A DNA stretch of 64,000 bases from Candidatus Bathyarchaeota archaeon (GTDB taxonomy: Archaea; Thermoproteota; Bathyarchaeia; Bathyarchaeales; SOJC01): NCBI GenBank assembly GCA_020354575.1, contig CP070649.1, forward strand, positions 1,094,360-1,158,359, given 5' to 3'. Made by a program: the position numbers and the translations under genes. Under the pieces are notes generated by a model that was not told the origin of the DNA, made no database searches, and worked only from the letters and a program-made list of their open reading frames with translations. This document shows positions 1-8,228 of this stretch, one piece after another (within the stretch, counting starts at the first letter, position 1; the number at the start of each line of letters is the position of its first letter).

Positions 1-555
1 CGTATGATGAATGAATGGGGAATACCCAGCGTAGAGATCTGGTCATTGACATATCATTATATCGATAGGCTAGCAAAGAGAGGGGACTATGTCCCTAGCG
101 TAGCCTTTGCTGGAGGTATCACAATGGAAGACCATATCTTCAAAGCATTGGCACTCGGTGCACCCTATGTCAAAGCCATAGGTATGGCTAGAGCCCCCCT
201 CACAGCAGCTATGGTTGGCAAGAATGTTGGGAGCAGGATCGCCGAAGACAATCTTCCTGTTTACTATGCGAGATACGGCAACACCAAAGATGCGATCTTT
301 GTCGAAGCAACAAAGCTAAAGACTAAATTTAGAGGGAAATTCGAAAGTTTGCCTACCGGAGCAATCGGTCTCTACACCTACAATCAAAGGTTGGTCCATG
401 GCCTTAAGCAATTGATGTGTGGAGCTCGGAAATTCACAGTTCAAAATATAACTCGAAATGATATCGCCGCCTTAACTCCTGAAGCTGTAAGAACATCGGG
501 AATCAACTACATTATGGATGTAGATAAGGAAGAGGTCGAGAAAATCTTAGGCTAG
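1..555 (+). CDS. FMN-dependent glutamate synthase-type protein, C-terminal part (cut by window edge)
   Basis: The frame is open to the left edge, so this is the C-terminal part of a longer protein. The visible 184 codons contain FAGGITMEDHIFKALALGA followed by IGMARAPLTAAMVGKN, the glycine-rich FMN-phosphate-binding segment typical of the glutamate synthase large-subunit TIM barrel (GltB/GltS FMN domain). In that family the barrel uses reduced FMN to convert 2-oxoglutarate and ammonia to glutamate. The three-cysteine 3Fe-4S motif of full GltB is not seen; only one cysteine (QLMCGARK) occurs late. Archaeal stand-alone relatives of this domain are often of unproven activity, so the exact substrate is uncertain. 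Confidence 0.7.
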   Translation, partial: RMMNEWGIPSVEIWSLTYHYIDRLAKRGDYVPSVAFAGGITMEDHIFKALALGAPYVKAIGMARAPLTAAMVGKNVGSRIAEDNLPVYYARYGNTKDAIFVEATKLKTKFRGKFESLPTGAIGLYTYNQRLVHGLKQLMCGARKFTVQNITRNDIAALTPEAVRTSGINYIMDVDKEEVEKILG

Positions 556-717
556 GTGCAATGCTATATGCAGAGGTGTTTTCCTGTGCGCATAATCCCA
601 GTTTCTAACTACTGCGGATTTTTCCCTCATCCGTAAGAAACAACGGTATAATTAAAGACATGCCTTTACATGTTTAATTCCGTATTCACGCGTACAAAAT
701 AAGGGGTAGCTAATGTT

Positions 718-1194
718 ATGCCTCCTATGAGAAGTGCTGAAAAACTGGCGATCATCGATGCATTGGATATGAAGATTATCCGGGCATTGCAGATTGATGC
801 ACGAAAGCCCATAGTGCAGATCGCGAAAGAAGTCGATGCCAATGAAGCGACCGTTAGAAGACGCATCGAGAAGCTACTTAATGATGGAATTATCGAGCGG
901 TTTACTGTTGTTTTGGACTATCACAAACTAGGACGAGTGATCAAAGCCTTCATCGGGCTTCGAGTAGAGCCTACTAAACTAAAAGCAATCGCCGAACACT
1001 TGGTCAAGCATCCCGACACACAAGTGGTGTATAGAACAAGTGGCGATACTGACATTATTACCGAAGTCATCCTCGAGAAGATGGAGGATTTGAATGCATT
1101 TCTGGAGGAAGAGCTAAGCCTTGACGGCATCGTAGGAACAATCGTCACGATTGTCATTGGACCCTACAAACGGTGCCCATGGACAGGACTTTAG
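718..1194 (+). CDS. Lrp/AsnC family transcriptional regulator
   Basis: A 158-residue protein with the standard Lrp layout. An N-terminal winged helix-turn-helix lies at about residues 14-65 (LDMKIIRALQIDARKP, ATVRRRIEKLLNDGII), and a RAM ligand-binding and oligomerisation domain follows at about 75-150 (AFIGLRVEP, YRTSGDTDIITEV). Lrp proteins bind upstream of amino-acid and energy-metabolism genes and respond to small molecules. The start at 718 has a weak AGGGGT motif about 11 bases upstream; ATG at 727 is an alternative. It lies between a glutamate-synthase-type gene and the phosphorylase with its own spacers, so it may control nitrogen metabolism, but this is inference. Confidence 0.9.
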   Translation: MPPMRSAEKLAIIDALDMKIIRALQIDARKPIVQIAKEVDANEATVRRRIEKLLNDGIIERFTVVLDYHKLGRVIKAFIGLRVEPTKLKAIAEHLVKHPDTQVVYRTSGDTDIITEVILEKMEDLNAFLEEELSLDGIVGTIVTIVIGPYKRCPWTGL

Positions 1195-1359
1195 CCTATA
1201 TATGCATGTATCTGTCATTAAAAAAGCGATCTCGTATCTACAATCCGGATAATTACTATAGCCTAGAAACTGAATACATGTATGCATATAATTTCCAATG
1301 AGGCATAGTAGATGTTCAATAACTTCAAACTATTGATTTCCGTTCAGAGGGTTTGAGAA

Positions 1360-3129
1360 ATGGCTAGAGATCCCATCTGTGGAATACCTATAGACAAGGA
1401 AAAGGCGCGGTTCAGGACGACTGTGAGAGGAAGAACGTATTACTTCTGTTGTGAATATTGCAAGCATACATTTTTGGAAGGAGAGAAAATAGCGTACTTT
1501 TCTATGGAAGTTGGATTGACTGACGACATTCCGACTTATAGTGGAGGCTTAGGGGTTCTGGCTGGTGACACGATAAGGTCTAGTGCAGATTTGAAAATAC
1601 CCTTAGTTGCGGTTTCGCTTGTCAGCAAAAAGGGATACCTGAAACAAGAGATCACAGTAGAGGGAAAGCAGATCGAACACCCAGCTGAGTGGGCGCCTTC
1701 AGAATTCATGAATGAGCTCCCAACTCAAGTCCGGGTGCAAATTCAAGGAAGAGAAGTGAGTATAAAAGCCTGGCTCTATGATCATCAAAGTTTGATTGGC
1801 GGGCTAGTCTCCATTCTCTTTCTCGACACCGATGTCGAAGACAATACTCCTGAGGATAGAGAAATCACTTCTTTTCTGTATGGGGGCGACGAAAGGTATC
1901 GATTGAAGCAAGAGATCGTTTTGGGAATCGGTGGAGTGAGGATGCTTAAAGCATCTGGCTTCAAGATTAGAAAATATCACATGAATGAAGGACACTCAAG
2001 TCTCCTCACTCTGGAGCTGCTGCGAGAGAGAGATAAGAATCCAGCTAAGATTAGAGATCTTTGTGTATTTACTACTCATACTCCCGTTGAAGCAGGGCAT
2101 GACAAATTTCCTTATGATGTCGTTCAGAAAGTAATGGGGGAAATTGTTCCCTTGGAAATTGTGAAGCGTTATGGTGGCAGGGAGAGGTTGAATATGACAC
2201 TACTTGCTCTAAACTTAAGTAAATACGTTAATGGCGTTGCCAAGAGGCATAAGGACCTCTCGATTAAGTTGTTTCCAGGATACCACATTTCAGCAATAAC
2301 TAATGGGGTTCATTCTTTCACTTGGACGTGTGAGAGTTTCAGAAAATTATTTGATAAATATTTGCCTGGATGGGCAAATGAACCCGAGTTGTTGGTTAGA
2401 GTGGATCTTATCCCAGATGAAGAGATCTGGCAGGCACATATGGAAGCCAAAAGAAAATTGCTGGCTTTTGTTATGGAAAACACTAACGTCAGACTTGATC
2501 AAGATATTCTTACTATTGGGTTTGCTCGAAGGGCAACTGAATACAAGAGAATGAATTTGCTGTTTTCGGATCTAGCAAAACTTAGAGAGATCAATAGTCG
2601 AGGACGGATACAAGCAATTTTTGGAGGCAAAGCACATCCCAAAGACTGGTCGGGAAAGCATCTTATTGAGGAAATCCATGAGTACATCAGAGAACTGGAA
2701 AATGAGATTAAGATTATTTACTTGGAAAATTATGACATGCAGATCTCAGCCAAGCTTACTTCTGGTGTGGATGTTTGGCTGAACACTCCTTTGCCACCAC
2801 TCGAAGCCTCTGGAACGAGTGGAATGAAGGCTGCACATAATGGTGTGATAAACTTCAGCGTCTTGGATGGTTGGTGGATAGAGGGCTATGTAGAAGGGGT
2901 CACGGGTTGGGCGATAGGCCCCTCTCCAAAGGAATCCTTCGGAGAAGATGAAAGAAGACAGATTGAACTGGAAGATTTGTATCATAAATTGCAATACTTG
3001 ATTATCCCTAAATTCTACAACAGAAGAGACGATTGGATACATATGATGGAGAACTCCGTTGGGAAGGTTGCATACTACTTCAATAGCCATCGGATGATGC
3101 GTAGGTACGTTACGGAAGCCTACTTGTAA
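1360..3129 (+). CDS. YHS domain fused to GT35 alpha-glucan phosphorylase
   Basis: A 589-residue protein. Residues 1-40 form a YHS-type metal-binding domain (DPICG with Cys7, then YYFCCEYC with Cys30, Cys31 and Cys34). From residue 44 the sequence is glycogen/maltodextrin phosphorylase (AYFSMEVGL, YSGGLGVLAGD). The PLP-binding lysine is about Lys490 in SGTSGMKAAHNG, and the WLNTPLPPLEASGTSG segment is typical of short archaeal forms. The enzyme would release glucose-1-phosphate from alpha-1,4-glucans using phosphate. The usual N-terminal stretch of about 100 residues is missing and the YHS domain takes its place. An SD-like AGAGGG lies upstream of the ATG. Phosphorylase identity is secure; the role of the YHS module is unknown. 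Confidence 0.9.
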   Translation: MARDPICGIPIDKEKARFRTTVRGRTYYFCCEYCKHTFLEGEKIAYFSMEVGLTDDIPTYSGGLGVLAGDTIRSSADLKIPLVAVSLVSKKGYLKQEITVEGKQIEHPAEWAPSEFMNELPTQVRVQIQGREVSIKAWLYDHQSLIGGLVSILFLDTDVEDNTPEDREITSFLYGGDERYRLKQEIVLGIGGVRMLKASGFKIRKYHMNEGHSSLLTLELLRERDKNPAKIRDLCVFTTHTPVEAGHDKFPYDVVQKVMGEIVPLEIVKRYGGRERLNMTLLALNLSKYVNGVAKRHKDLSIKLFPGYHISAITNGVHSFTWTCESFRKLFDKYLPGWANEPELLVRVDLIPDEEIWQAHMEAKRKLLAFVMENTNVRLDQDILTIGFARRATEYKRMNLLFSDLAKLREINSRGRIQAIFGGKAHPKDWSGKHLIEEIHEYIRELENEIKIIYLENYDMQISAKLTSGVDVWLNTPLPPLEASGTSGMKAAHNGVINFSVLDGWWIEGYVEGVTGWAIGPSPKESFGEDERRQIELEDLYHKLQYLIIPKFYNRRDDWIHMMENSVGKVAYYFNSHRMMRRYVTEAYL

Positions 3130-3216
3130 GTGCATATATGCAGAGTCTACAAATCCGAAAGCTAATTATATTTAATTACTAATTACATATAATTAGCGCT
3201 CTTGGAAGGCGATGTT

Positions 3217-3987
3217 ATGGAAGGCACATTCCTCATTTACGTTATCGTCGGTCTTTCCATTGGGTTTGTCGATTCATCCTTAGGAATGGGGTATGGTGTA
3301 ACTGCAACATCTGTTCTAGTTACCTTTGGAATAGCCCCTGCGGTTGCAAGCGCATCAATTCATACCTCTGAAGGCTTCGTCGATATAATATCCGCCATCT
3401 CTCATTGGAAATTCAGAAATATTGAAACCAACATGCTGCTTCCCTTAGTGCTTCCCGGTGTCATTGGTGCAGCCTTGGGTGCAACACTGCTGTCATGGAT
3501 CTCTACTGAAATCGCCAAACCACTAATTGGCTTTATTCTCCTCTCAATGGGGCTGCTGATTCTTGTTCGGCACATTAAGAAGAATACTCGAAATCAAACT
3601 AGAAAAATCCCTCCTAAGCTCATTCCATTATTAGGCTTCTTCGCTGCTTTCATCGATGTCACTGGCGGAGGGGGATGGGGACCAATTTGCACTCCAACAT
3701 TCATCATAAATGGTACCGAGCCTCGAAAAGCTGTTGGAACGGTGGAAGCCACTGAGCCATTCATATCCCTTACCGCTATGATTGTATTTGGAATACTCAT
3801 TGGATTCGAGACGTTTTTATGGAATATTGTAATCCCTATTCTAATTGGAGGGATCCTTCTCACTCCAGTAGCAGCATGGATTACAAACCGCGTTCCCAAG
3901 AAAGCCCTCGGTATACTGATTGGATTCTGGGTGACTTTTCTGAGTGTGCGAATGATTCTGAAATTTATTGGTGTTCCAATACTTTGA
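3217..3987 (+). CDS. TauE/SafE family membrane permease
   Basis: About 256 residues with roughly eight hydrophobic segments. The two family half-repeats are visible: GLSIGFVDSSLGMGYGV near the N-terminus and LGFFAAFIDVTGGGGWGP near residue 150. TauE/SafE proteins are putative anion exporters or importers (sulfite, sulfonates, organic acids) of the cytoplasmic membrane. I prefer ATG 3217 over an upstream TTG at 3202 because GGAAGGCGATG lies just before it. An AT-rich promoter-like region occupies 3150-3200. It appears monocistronic. The substrate cannot be told from sequence. A second, diverged family member is at 24453-25283. Confidence 0.85.
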   Translation: MEGTFLIYVIVGLSIGFVDSSLGMGYGVTATSVLVTFGIAPAVASASIHTSEGFVDIISAISHWKFRNIETNMLLPLVLPGVIGAALGATLLSWISTEIAKPLIGFILLSMGLLILVRHIKKNTRNQTRKIPPKLIPLLGFFAAFIDVTGGGGWGPICTPTFIINGTEPRKAVGTVEATEPFISLTAMIVFGILIGFETFLWNIVIPILIGGILLTPVAAWITNRVPKKALGILIGFWVTFLSVRMILKFIGVPIL

Positions 3988-4010
3988 GATCTATCGTCTA
4001 CTTTTCTCCT

Positions 4011-5060
4011 TTATTTCTTGAAGCTGACTGACCAACGTTTCGAACAAATTTTGGTCTTTTTTTCAAGAGTGTTATTGATAGCTATCAGGGCTACTCCAGC
4101 CCCATTATCTGCTATTCGGTTGATGTCCCACAATATGCCTCTCAAATGAGGGATTTCTGGTAGCTCTGTCATCAGCCTGTCTCTTTCCAACTCGATAAAT
4201 TTTAGCATTTCCAAAAGGCTGTTTGCAATTTTAATGTCTCCGATAAAGAAAGCATCTACAGCCTTCAGGACCAAATCATGGGCTAGGTCGTTTAAATTGC
4301 TTATTTTTGCGATTACCCATTCAGGCAGTTGCTTTTTGTATCTTCGCATGAGCGCAATCACTCTGCGTGCAATTTCCTGAGCATAATCAGCAACTAACTC
4401 GAGGTATCTTAACATCAATCCGAAGTACAGAATGTGTAAAGAATCTTCCAATCCTATAGCATCAGCCACTTCCTTCCTTCTTTGGGCAGATACCAACAGT
4501 CGCATAGCAAGCAAGCACATCATATCAGCTTCATCTTCTCTGCTTATTGCGTCTTTTGCTAATGATTCGTTATTTTCTGTGAGAGCTTGGATTGCTTCCT
4601 TAACAATGGTCAGGGAGATTACTGAAAGCCTTCGTAGTAACATATCTACATGAAATTTCCTTGGGTCAACCGAACATTGGAGAGTGATGTGATCCGCTGT
4701 CTCTTCTACAATTCCCAATCCAATTAGTTTGCGTATGATTCCTCTTACTTCCTCAACATGCTCAGAGCTGATTCTTTCAGAAGATATAACAGAGAAAATT
4801 TCGCGCCCTAAGATATAGTTGCCAACAATGACTCGTTCTAACATATTTGGTTCTTCACACAAGTCAGCATTGCACACATATTCTTCTACTTCATCTTCTG
4901 GTTCAGCAAGCTTGTTTGGAAATAACCGAATCGATCCATCCTTTTCAGGTTTTAGATAGACGTTATCTCCTCTCTGAAGGTTGTTTTCTTTAACCCAATC
5001 GCTAGGAATTGAGACTGAAAGTGTCGAATAGCCTACTTTTTGTAATTTTCTTATTTCCAT
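4011..5060 (-). CDS. AbrB-domain/PhoU-domain phosphate uptake regulator
   Basis: About 349 residues. The N-terminus is a SpoVT/AbrB-type DNA-binding domain (EIRKLQKVGYSTLSVSIP, residues about 1-50). It is followed by PhoU-like helical repeats from about residue 110 to 330, with acidic stretches such as SREDEADMM and ERDRLMTELPE. Archaeal proteins with this layout are regarded as regulators of phosphate transport. ATG 5060 is chosen because GGGTGGATC directly precedes it; the upstream ATG at 5078 has no such motif. The gene is divergent from the RHH/GcvH-like gene at 5171 and shares a 110-bp AT-rich spacer with a palindrome at 5080-5095. No phosphate transporter genes are adjacent. Confidence 0.85.
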   Translation of the reverse strand: MEIRKLQKVGYSTLSVSIPSDWVKENNLQRGDNVYLKPEKDGSIRLFPNKLAEPEDEVEEYVCNADLCEEPNMLERVIVGNYILGREIFSVISSERISSEHVEEVRGIIRKLIGLGIVEETADHITLQCSVDPRKFHVDMLLRRLSVISLTIVKEAIQALTENNESLAKDAISREDEADMMCLLAMRLLVSAQRRKEVADAIGLEDSLHILYFGLMLRYLELVADYAQEIARRVIALMRRYKKQLPEWVIAKISNLNDLAHDLVLKAVDAFFIGDIKIANSLLEMLKFIELERDRLMTELPEIPHLRGILWDINRIADNGAGVALIAINNTLEKKTKICSKRWSVSFKK

Positions 5061-5079
5061 TTGATCCACCCTAAGCATT

Positions 5080-5095
5080 TATAGTAAATACTATA
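5080..5095. promoter_or_regulatory. Palindrome in divergent spacer, candidate operator
   Basis: TATAGTA and TACTATA are perfect 7-bp arms around a 2-base centre. The site lies immediately upstream of the AbrB-PhoU gene (minus) and about 75 bp before the RHH/GcvH-like gene (plus). Both neighbours encode DNA-binding proteins, so autoregulation through this site is plausible. AT-rich palindromes can also arise by chance in such spacers. Confidence 0.4.
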
Positions 5096-5170
5096 TCATA
5101 CAATATAAGCATTATGTATATATTTTTTCTTTTATCTATATACACTCAGGATAATAAGGAGGTAGAGAAT

Positions 5171-5770
5171 TTGAAAAAATGGAAAGCAGTAAGGGTTAAG
5201 CAAGAACTCGTCGAACAAGTCAAAGAGGAAATTGAGAGAAGCGAATACAAAGGGCTATCCGAATTCGTCTCAGATGCTATAAAAGAACGCTTGCAGACTT
5301 TAGCCAAGCAAAGAGTATTCGAATACTTGGAACGAGATAAAATTGCTGGAATCCAACAACTGCACAAGCAAATCTTCTACACACCTGAACATATTTGGGT
5401 CAGAATGACACCTGAGGGGATTGCCGAAGTTGGAATATCAGAATATCTCCAAAGGAAACTTAAGGAAGTAGTCAACATCCGAACAGATGATATTGGAAAA
5501 GAGGTCTTTAAAGGCGAATCCTTTGGTGTAACTGAATCCTGGTGGTTCACTCATGACCTTTTTTCTCCAGTTAGTGGAGAAATAGTCGCAGTTAATGAGA
5601 CAGTTACGAAGGACCCCTTCATCTTGAATACAGATCCATCGATTTGGATTGTGAAAATCCAAACGGACCCTGCAGAAATCGATTCTTGGAAGAAGACCTT
5701 ACTAGATTTTCAAAAGTATCAAGAGATCGTTGGAACCCCTCTTGCCTCAACTAGAAATGAGCTGCAATAG
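5171..5770 (+). CDS. Ribbon-helix-helix domain fused to GcvH-like domain lacking the lipoyl lysine (copy 1)
   Basis: About 199 residues from TTG 5171, which has a full AAGGAGGT eight bases upstream. Residues 1-48 look like a CopG/RHH DNA-binding domain: basic strand KKWKAVRVK, then helices ending GLSEFVSDAIKERLQ. Residues 68-180 align with glycine cleavage H protein (YTPEHIWVRM, VGISEYLQ, DLFSPVSGEI, NTDPSIWIVKI). In H proteins the lipoylated lysine sits in ESVKA; here the aligned segment is ESWWF (residues 122-126), so Trp125 replaces the lysine. It therefore cannot carry lipoate at that place. It is the first of a tandem pair directly upstream of an Hdr operon. A regulator or sensor role is inference. 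Confidence 0.75.
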   Translation: MKKWKAVRVKQELVEQVKEEIERSEYKGLSEFVSDAIKERLQTLAKQRVFEYLERDKIAGIQQLHKQIFYTPEHIWVRMTPEGIAEVGISEYLQRKLKEVVNIRTDDIGKEVFKGESFGVTESWWFTHDLFSPVSGEIVAVNETVTKDPFILNTDPSIWIVKIQTDPAEIDSWKKTLLDFQKYQEIVGTPLASTRNELQ

Positions 5771-5802
5771 CCCATGGAATTACTACGTTAGGAGCTTTGG
5801 CT

Positions 5803-6411
5803 ATGGCAAAATGGAAAACTGTGCGGATCAAACGAGAACTCATGGCAGCAGCTAAAAGAACGGTGAAGAAGGGGAAGTACAGCAGTCTTTCAGAATTTGT
5901 ATCAGAGGCTATTCAATTGCAACTCAATGAGATAAGACAATCGCCAAAGGAGAGAATGAAAATACAAATCGATTATGGTGCTGCCGAAGAGCGCTTGTAC
6001 TGTAGTTCAAACCACATGTGGGCAATGGTGACTTCTGAAGGAAAAATCAGAGTGGGATTGACAGGTTATGCTCAAGAGCGCCTTAAAGGAGTGCTTACTT
6101 TGCAAACTGAACCAATTGGATATGAAGTACATAAGAAGAGACCTTTTGGATATATTGACACTTGGATGTTCAGGTTTGGCCTTTACGCCCCAATAAGTGG
6201 AAGAATTACTCAACTCAACAAATTTGTTCAGGATCAACCTTCCAAAATTAATCAAGATCCTTATCGCGATGGTTGGATCGCAGAGATCGAACCCAGCAAT
6301 ACAATAACATTAGGCGAAGAATTGAGAGATCTGATGAGTCTCAAGCATTATGAAATGTGGGCGATTACGCTACGGCATTTTCCTCGAGCAAAATTCCAAT
6401 GTGCCAAATAG
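5803..6411 (+). CDS. Ribbon-helix-helix domain fused to GcvH-like domain lacking the lipoyl lysine (copy 2)
   Basis: About 202 residues from ATG 5803, with GGAG nine bases upstream. It has the same layout as the preceding gene: RHH-like residues 1-45 (AKWKTVRIKREL, SLSEFVSEAIQLQL), then an H-protein-like domain from about residue 65 (NHMWAMVTSEG, VGLTGYAQERL, LYAPISGRI, NQDPYRDGWIAEI). The lipoyl-lysine position is Met122 in DTWMF. Both copies share a W-[WM]-F pattern where lipoylated proteins have VKA, suggesting a conserved new function rather than decay. The end overlaps the frame of the next gene only if that gene started at 6357, which is unlikely. The two copies are diverged paralogues rather than a recent duplication. 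Confidence 0.75.
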   Translation: MAKWKTVRIKRELMAAAKRTVKKGKYSSLSEFVSEAIQLQLNEIRQSPKERMKIQIDYGAAEERLYCSSNHMWAMVTSEGKIRVGLTGYAQERLKGVLTLQTEPIGYEVHKKRPFGYIDTWMFRFGLYAPISGRITQLNKFVQDQPSKINQDPYRDGWIAEIEPSNTITLGEELRDLMSLKHYEMWAITLRHFPRAKFQCAK

Positions 6412-6467
6412 CTACTTTTCAGGGAACAAGTGATGGTGAGCACGCTGCCCGAGGATGTAGGCAAAAA

Positions 6468-8228
6468 ATGATCAAGCATGATCCTAATAGCATGAGAAAA
6501 CGCAAGCTTCCACCTTGTCGTGCTGCTTGCCCCGCGGATGTAAACGTCCAAGCATATATTGCCTTAATTCAACAAGGCAAATTCAACGAGGCTGTAGAAG
6601 TCATTCGTAGAAGTATGCCCTTTCCAGCAATCTGTGGCAGAGTTTGTTTCAGTCCTTGCCAAGATGCATGTACACGAAAGGAAATTGATAAACCTGTTGG
6701 CGTTCGTTATCTGAAGAGGCTTGCTGCGGATATTGAACGAGAACAAAGAAACAAAAAACCCGAGCCCATCTCTGTATCACATGATAAAAAAGTAGCGATA
6801 ATTGGTGCAGGACCCGCTGGACTCAGCGCTGCGTATGATCTTGCAAAGCGTGGCTATCCAGTGGTTGTTTTTGAGTGCATGCCTGAAGCCGGGGGTATGA
6901 TGAGATACGGTATTCCTGATTATCGTCTGCAAAAGTATGTGGTAGCCAAAGAAATTATGCATATCCAAGACTTAGGTGTAGAAATTAAGACGAATGTAGA
7001 GTTTGGCAAGGATGTTAATTTTGAAACCCTGCGGAGCGAGGGTTATAAGGCTTTTTTTGTAGCAATCGGAGCACAAATAAGTCGAAAACTTGGTGTTCCT
7101 GGCGAAGAGTTGAAAGGTGTTTTCTATGCAGTTGAGTGGCTGAGAGACATAGCTTTAGGAAAAACCGTTGATCTAGGTGAAAAAGTTATAGTTATTGGAG
7201 GAGGCAATAGCGCCATCGATGCTGCTCGCATATCTCTTAAATTAGGGGCAAAGAAGGTCATCGTCGCTTATCGTCGGTCACGGATGGAAATGCCCGCGCT
7301 TCCCCAAGAAGTAGAGGCAGCGAAAAAGGAAGGAGTCAAGTTAAATTTTCTCATTTCACCAAAACGGATCATTGGAGAAGGGGGGAAGGTTAAAGCTATT
7401 GAATTTCTGAGGATGAAATTAGGGAAACCTGATGCAAGCGGTAGAAGGCGCCCAGTGCCAATTCAACGTTCAGAGCATTTGTATGAAGCGAATACAGTAA
7501 TTCCTGCAATTGGTCAGATTGTTAAAACTGCAGGTCTCCCTTCTCTTCTCTTGGATAAACGTGGTTTGGCAATTACAGCCAATTTATCAACATTGGAAAC
7601 TAGAATGCCTGGCGTTTTTTCAGGAGGGGATTCATTAACTGGCCCAGCAAGCGTTATCGAGGCTGTCAAAGCTGGAAAGCGCGCAGCTGAGTCCATTGAT
7701 CGTTACTTTAGCGATAGAGCCATCGACCGTTACATTGACGATGGGGATGTGTCTAACGGAGGAAAAGTGGAAGTTGAGGAGACTACTTGGGTCAAACATG
7801 TGGATACGATAATAAAAAAGCCTGAAAGGTACATTGGCTCTCATGTAGACATTGGCAGATGGGAGGCAAGTTTTGAAGAAGCTGATGAGCTTCTAGCGAG
7901 AAACAAGGAAACCGCGATTTCTGAGGCTAGGAGATGTTTGGAGTGTGGTCCCTGTACAGAGTGCCTCGGGAATGAAAAGCTGTGTGATGCCGACAAAGCT
8001 ATCATTAACGAAAAATTATGTTCAGGATGCAATCTTTGTGCAGTGATTTGTCCATACGCTGCTGTGAAAAAGAACGATGCAGAAATTGCACAAGTTGACG
8101 AAGACTTGTGTAAAGGCTGTGGCATCTGCAGTGCAAGCTGTCCTGATCGAGCCATTACTATGAAGAAACTTCCAGATGCTCAAATCGTAGCTGAAGTTGA
8201 GACCGCCTTAAGGAGGGCAGCTATTTAA
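6468..8228 (+). CDS. GltD-like FAD oxidoreductase with C-terminal ferredoxin domain
   Basis: About 586 residues from ATG 6468. The N-terminus has the GltD iron-sulfur motif (CRAACPADVNVQ, CGRVCFSPCQDAC). An FAD site follows (AIIGAGPAGLSAAYDLAKRG) and then a NAD(P)H site (VIVIGGGNSAIDAARI, YRRSRMEMPA). The C-terminus adds two 4Fe-4S motifs, CSGCNLCAVICP and CKGCGICSASCP. Proteins of this kind pass electrons between NAD(P)H and iron-sulfur partners; here the partner is probably the HdrA encoded next. The stop codon shares one base with the next ATG, indicating translational coupling. A homologue starts the second Hdr operon at the right edge. Which pyridine nucleotide it uses is not clear. Confidence 0.85.
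   Translation: MIKHDPNSMRKRKLPPCRAACPADVNVQAYIALIQQGKFNEAVEVIRRSMPFPAICGRVCFSPCQDACTRKEIDKPVGVRYLKRLAADIEREQRNKKPEPISVSHDKKVAIIGAGPAGLSAAYDLAKRGYPVVVFECMPEAGGMMRYGIPDYRLQKYVVAKEIMHIQDLGVEIKTNVEFGKDVNFETLRSEGYKAFFVAIGAQISRKLGVPGEELKGVFYAVEWLRDIALGKTVDLGEKVIVIGGGNSAIDAARISLKLGAKKVIVAYRRSRMEMPALPQEVEAAKKEGVKLNFLISPKRIIGEGGKVKAIEFLRMKLGKPDASGRRRPVPIQRSEHLYEANTVIPAIGQIVKTAGLPSLLLDKRGLAITANLSTLETRMPGVFSGGDSLTGPASVIEAVKAGKRAAESIDRYFSDRAIDRYIDDGDVSNGGKVEVEETTWVKHVDTIIKKPERYIGSHVDIGRWEASFEEADELLARNKETAISEARRCLECGPCTECLGNEKLCDADKAIINEKLCSGCNLCAVICPYAAVKKNDAEIAQVDEDLCKGCGICSASCPDRAITMKKLPDAQIVAEVETALRRAAI

Noticed and set aside
666-866. Minus-strand frame overlapping the Lrp gene
   Set aside because: Shadow of the plus-strand Lrp coding sequence with no SD motif and no plausible product.
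6357-6467. Longer start of the GltD-like gene at 6357
   Set aside because: It would overlap the RHH/GcvH-like gene in a different frame and adds residues without similarity to GltD; ATG 6468 fits the family N-terminus.
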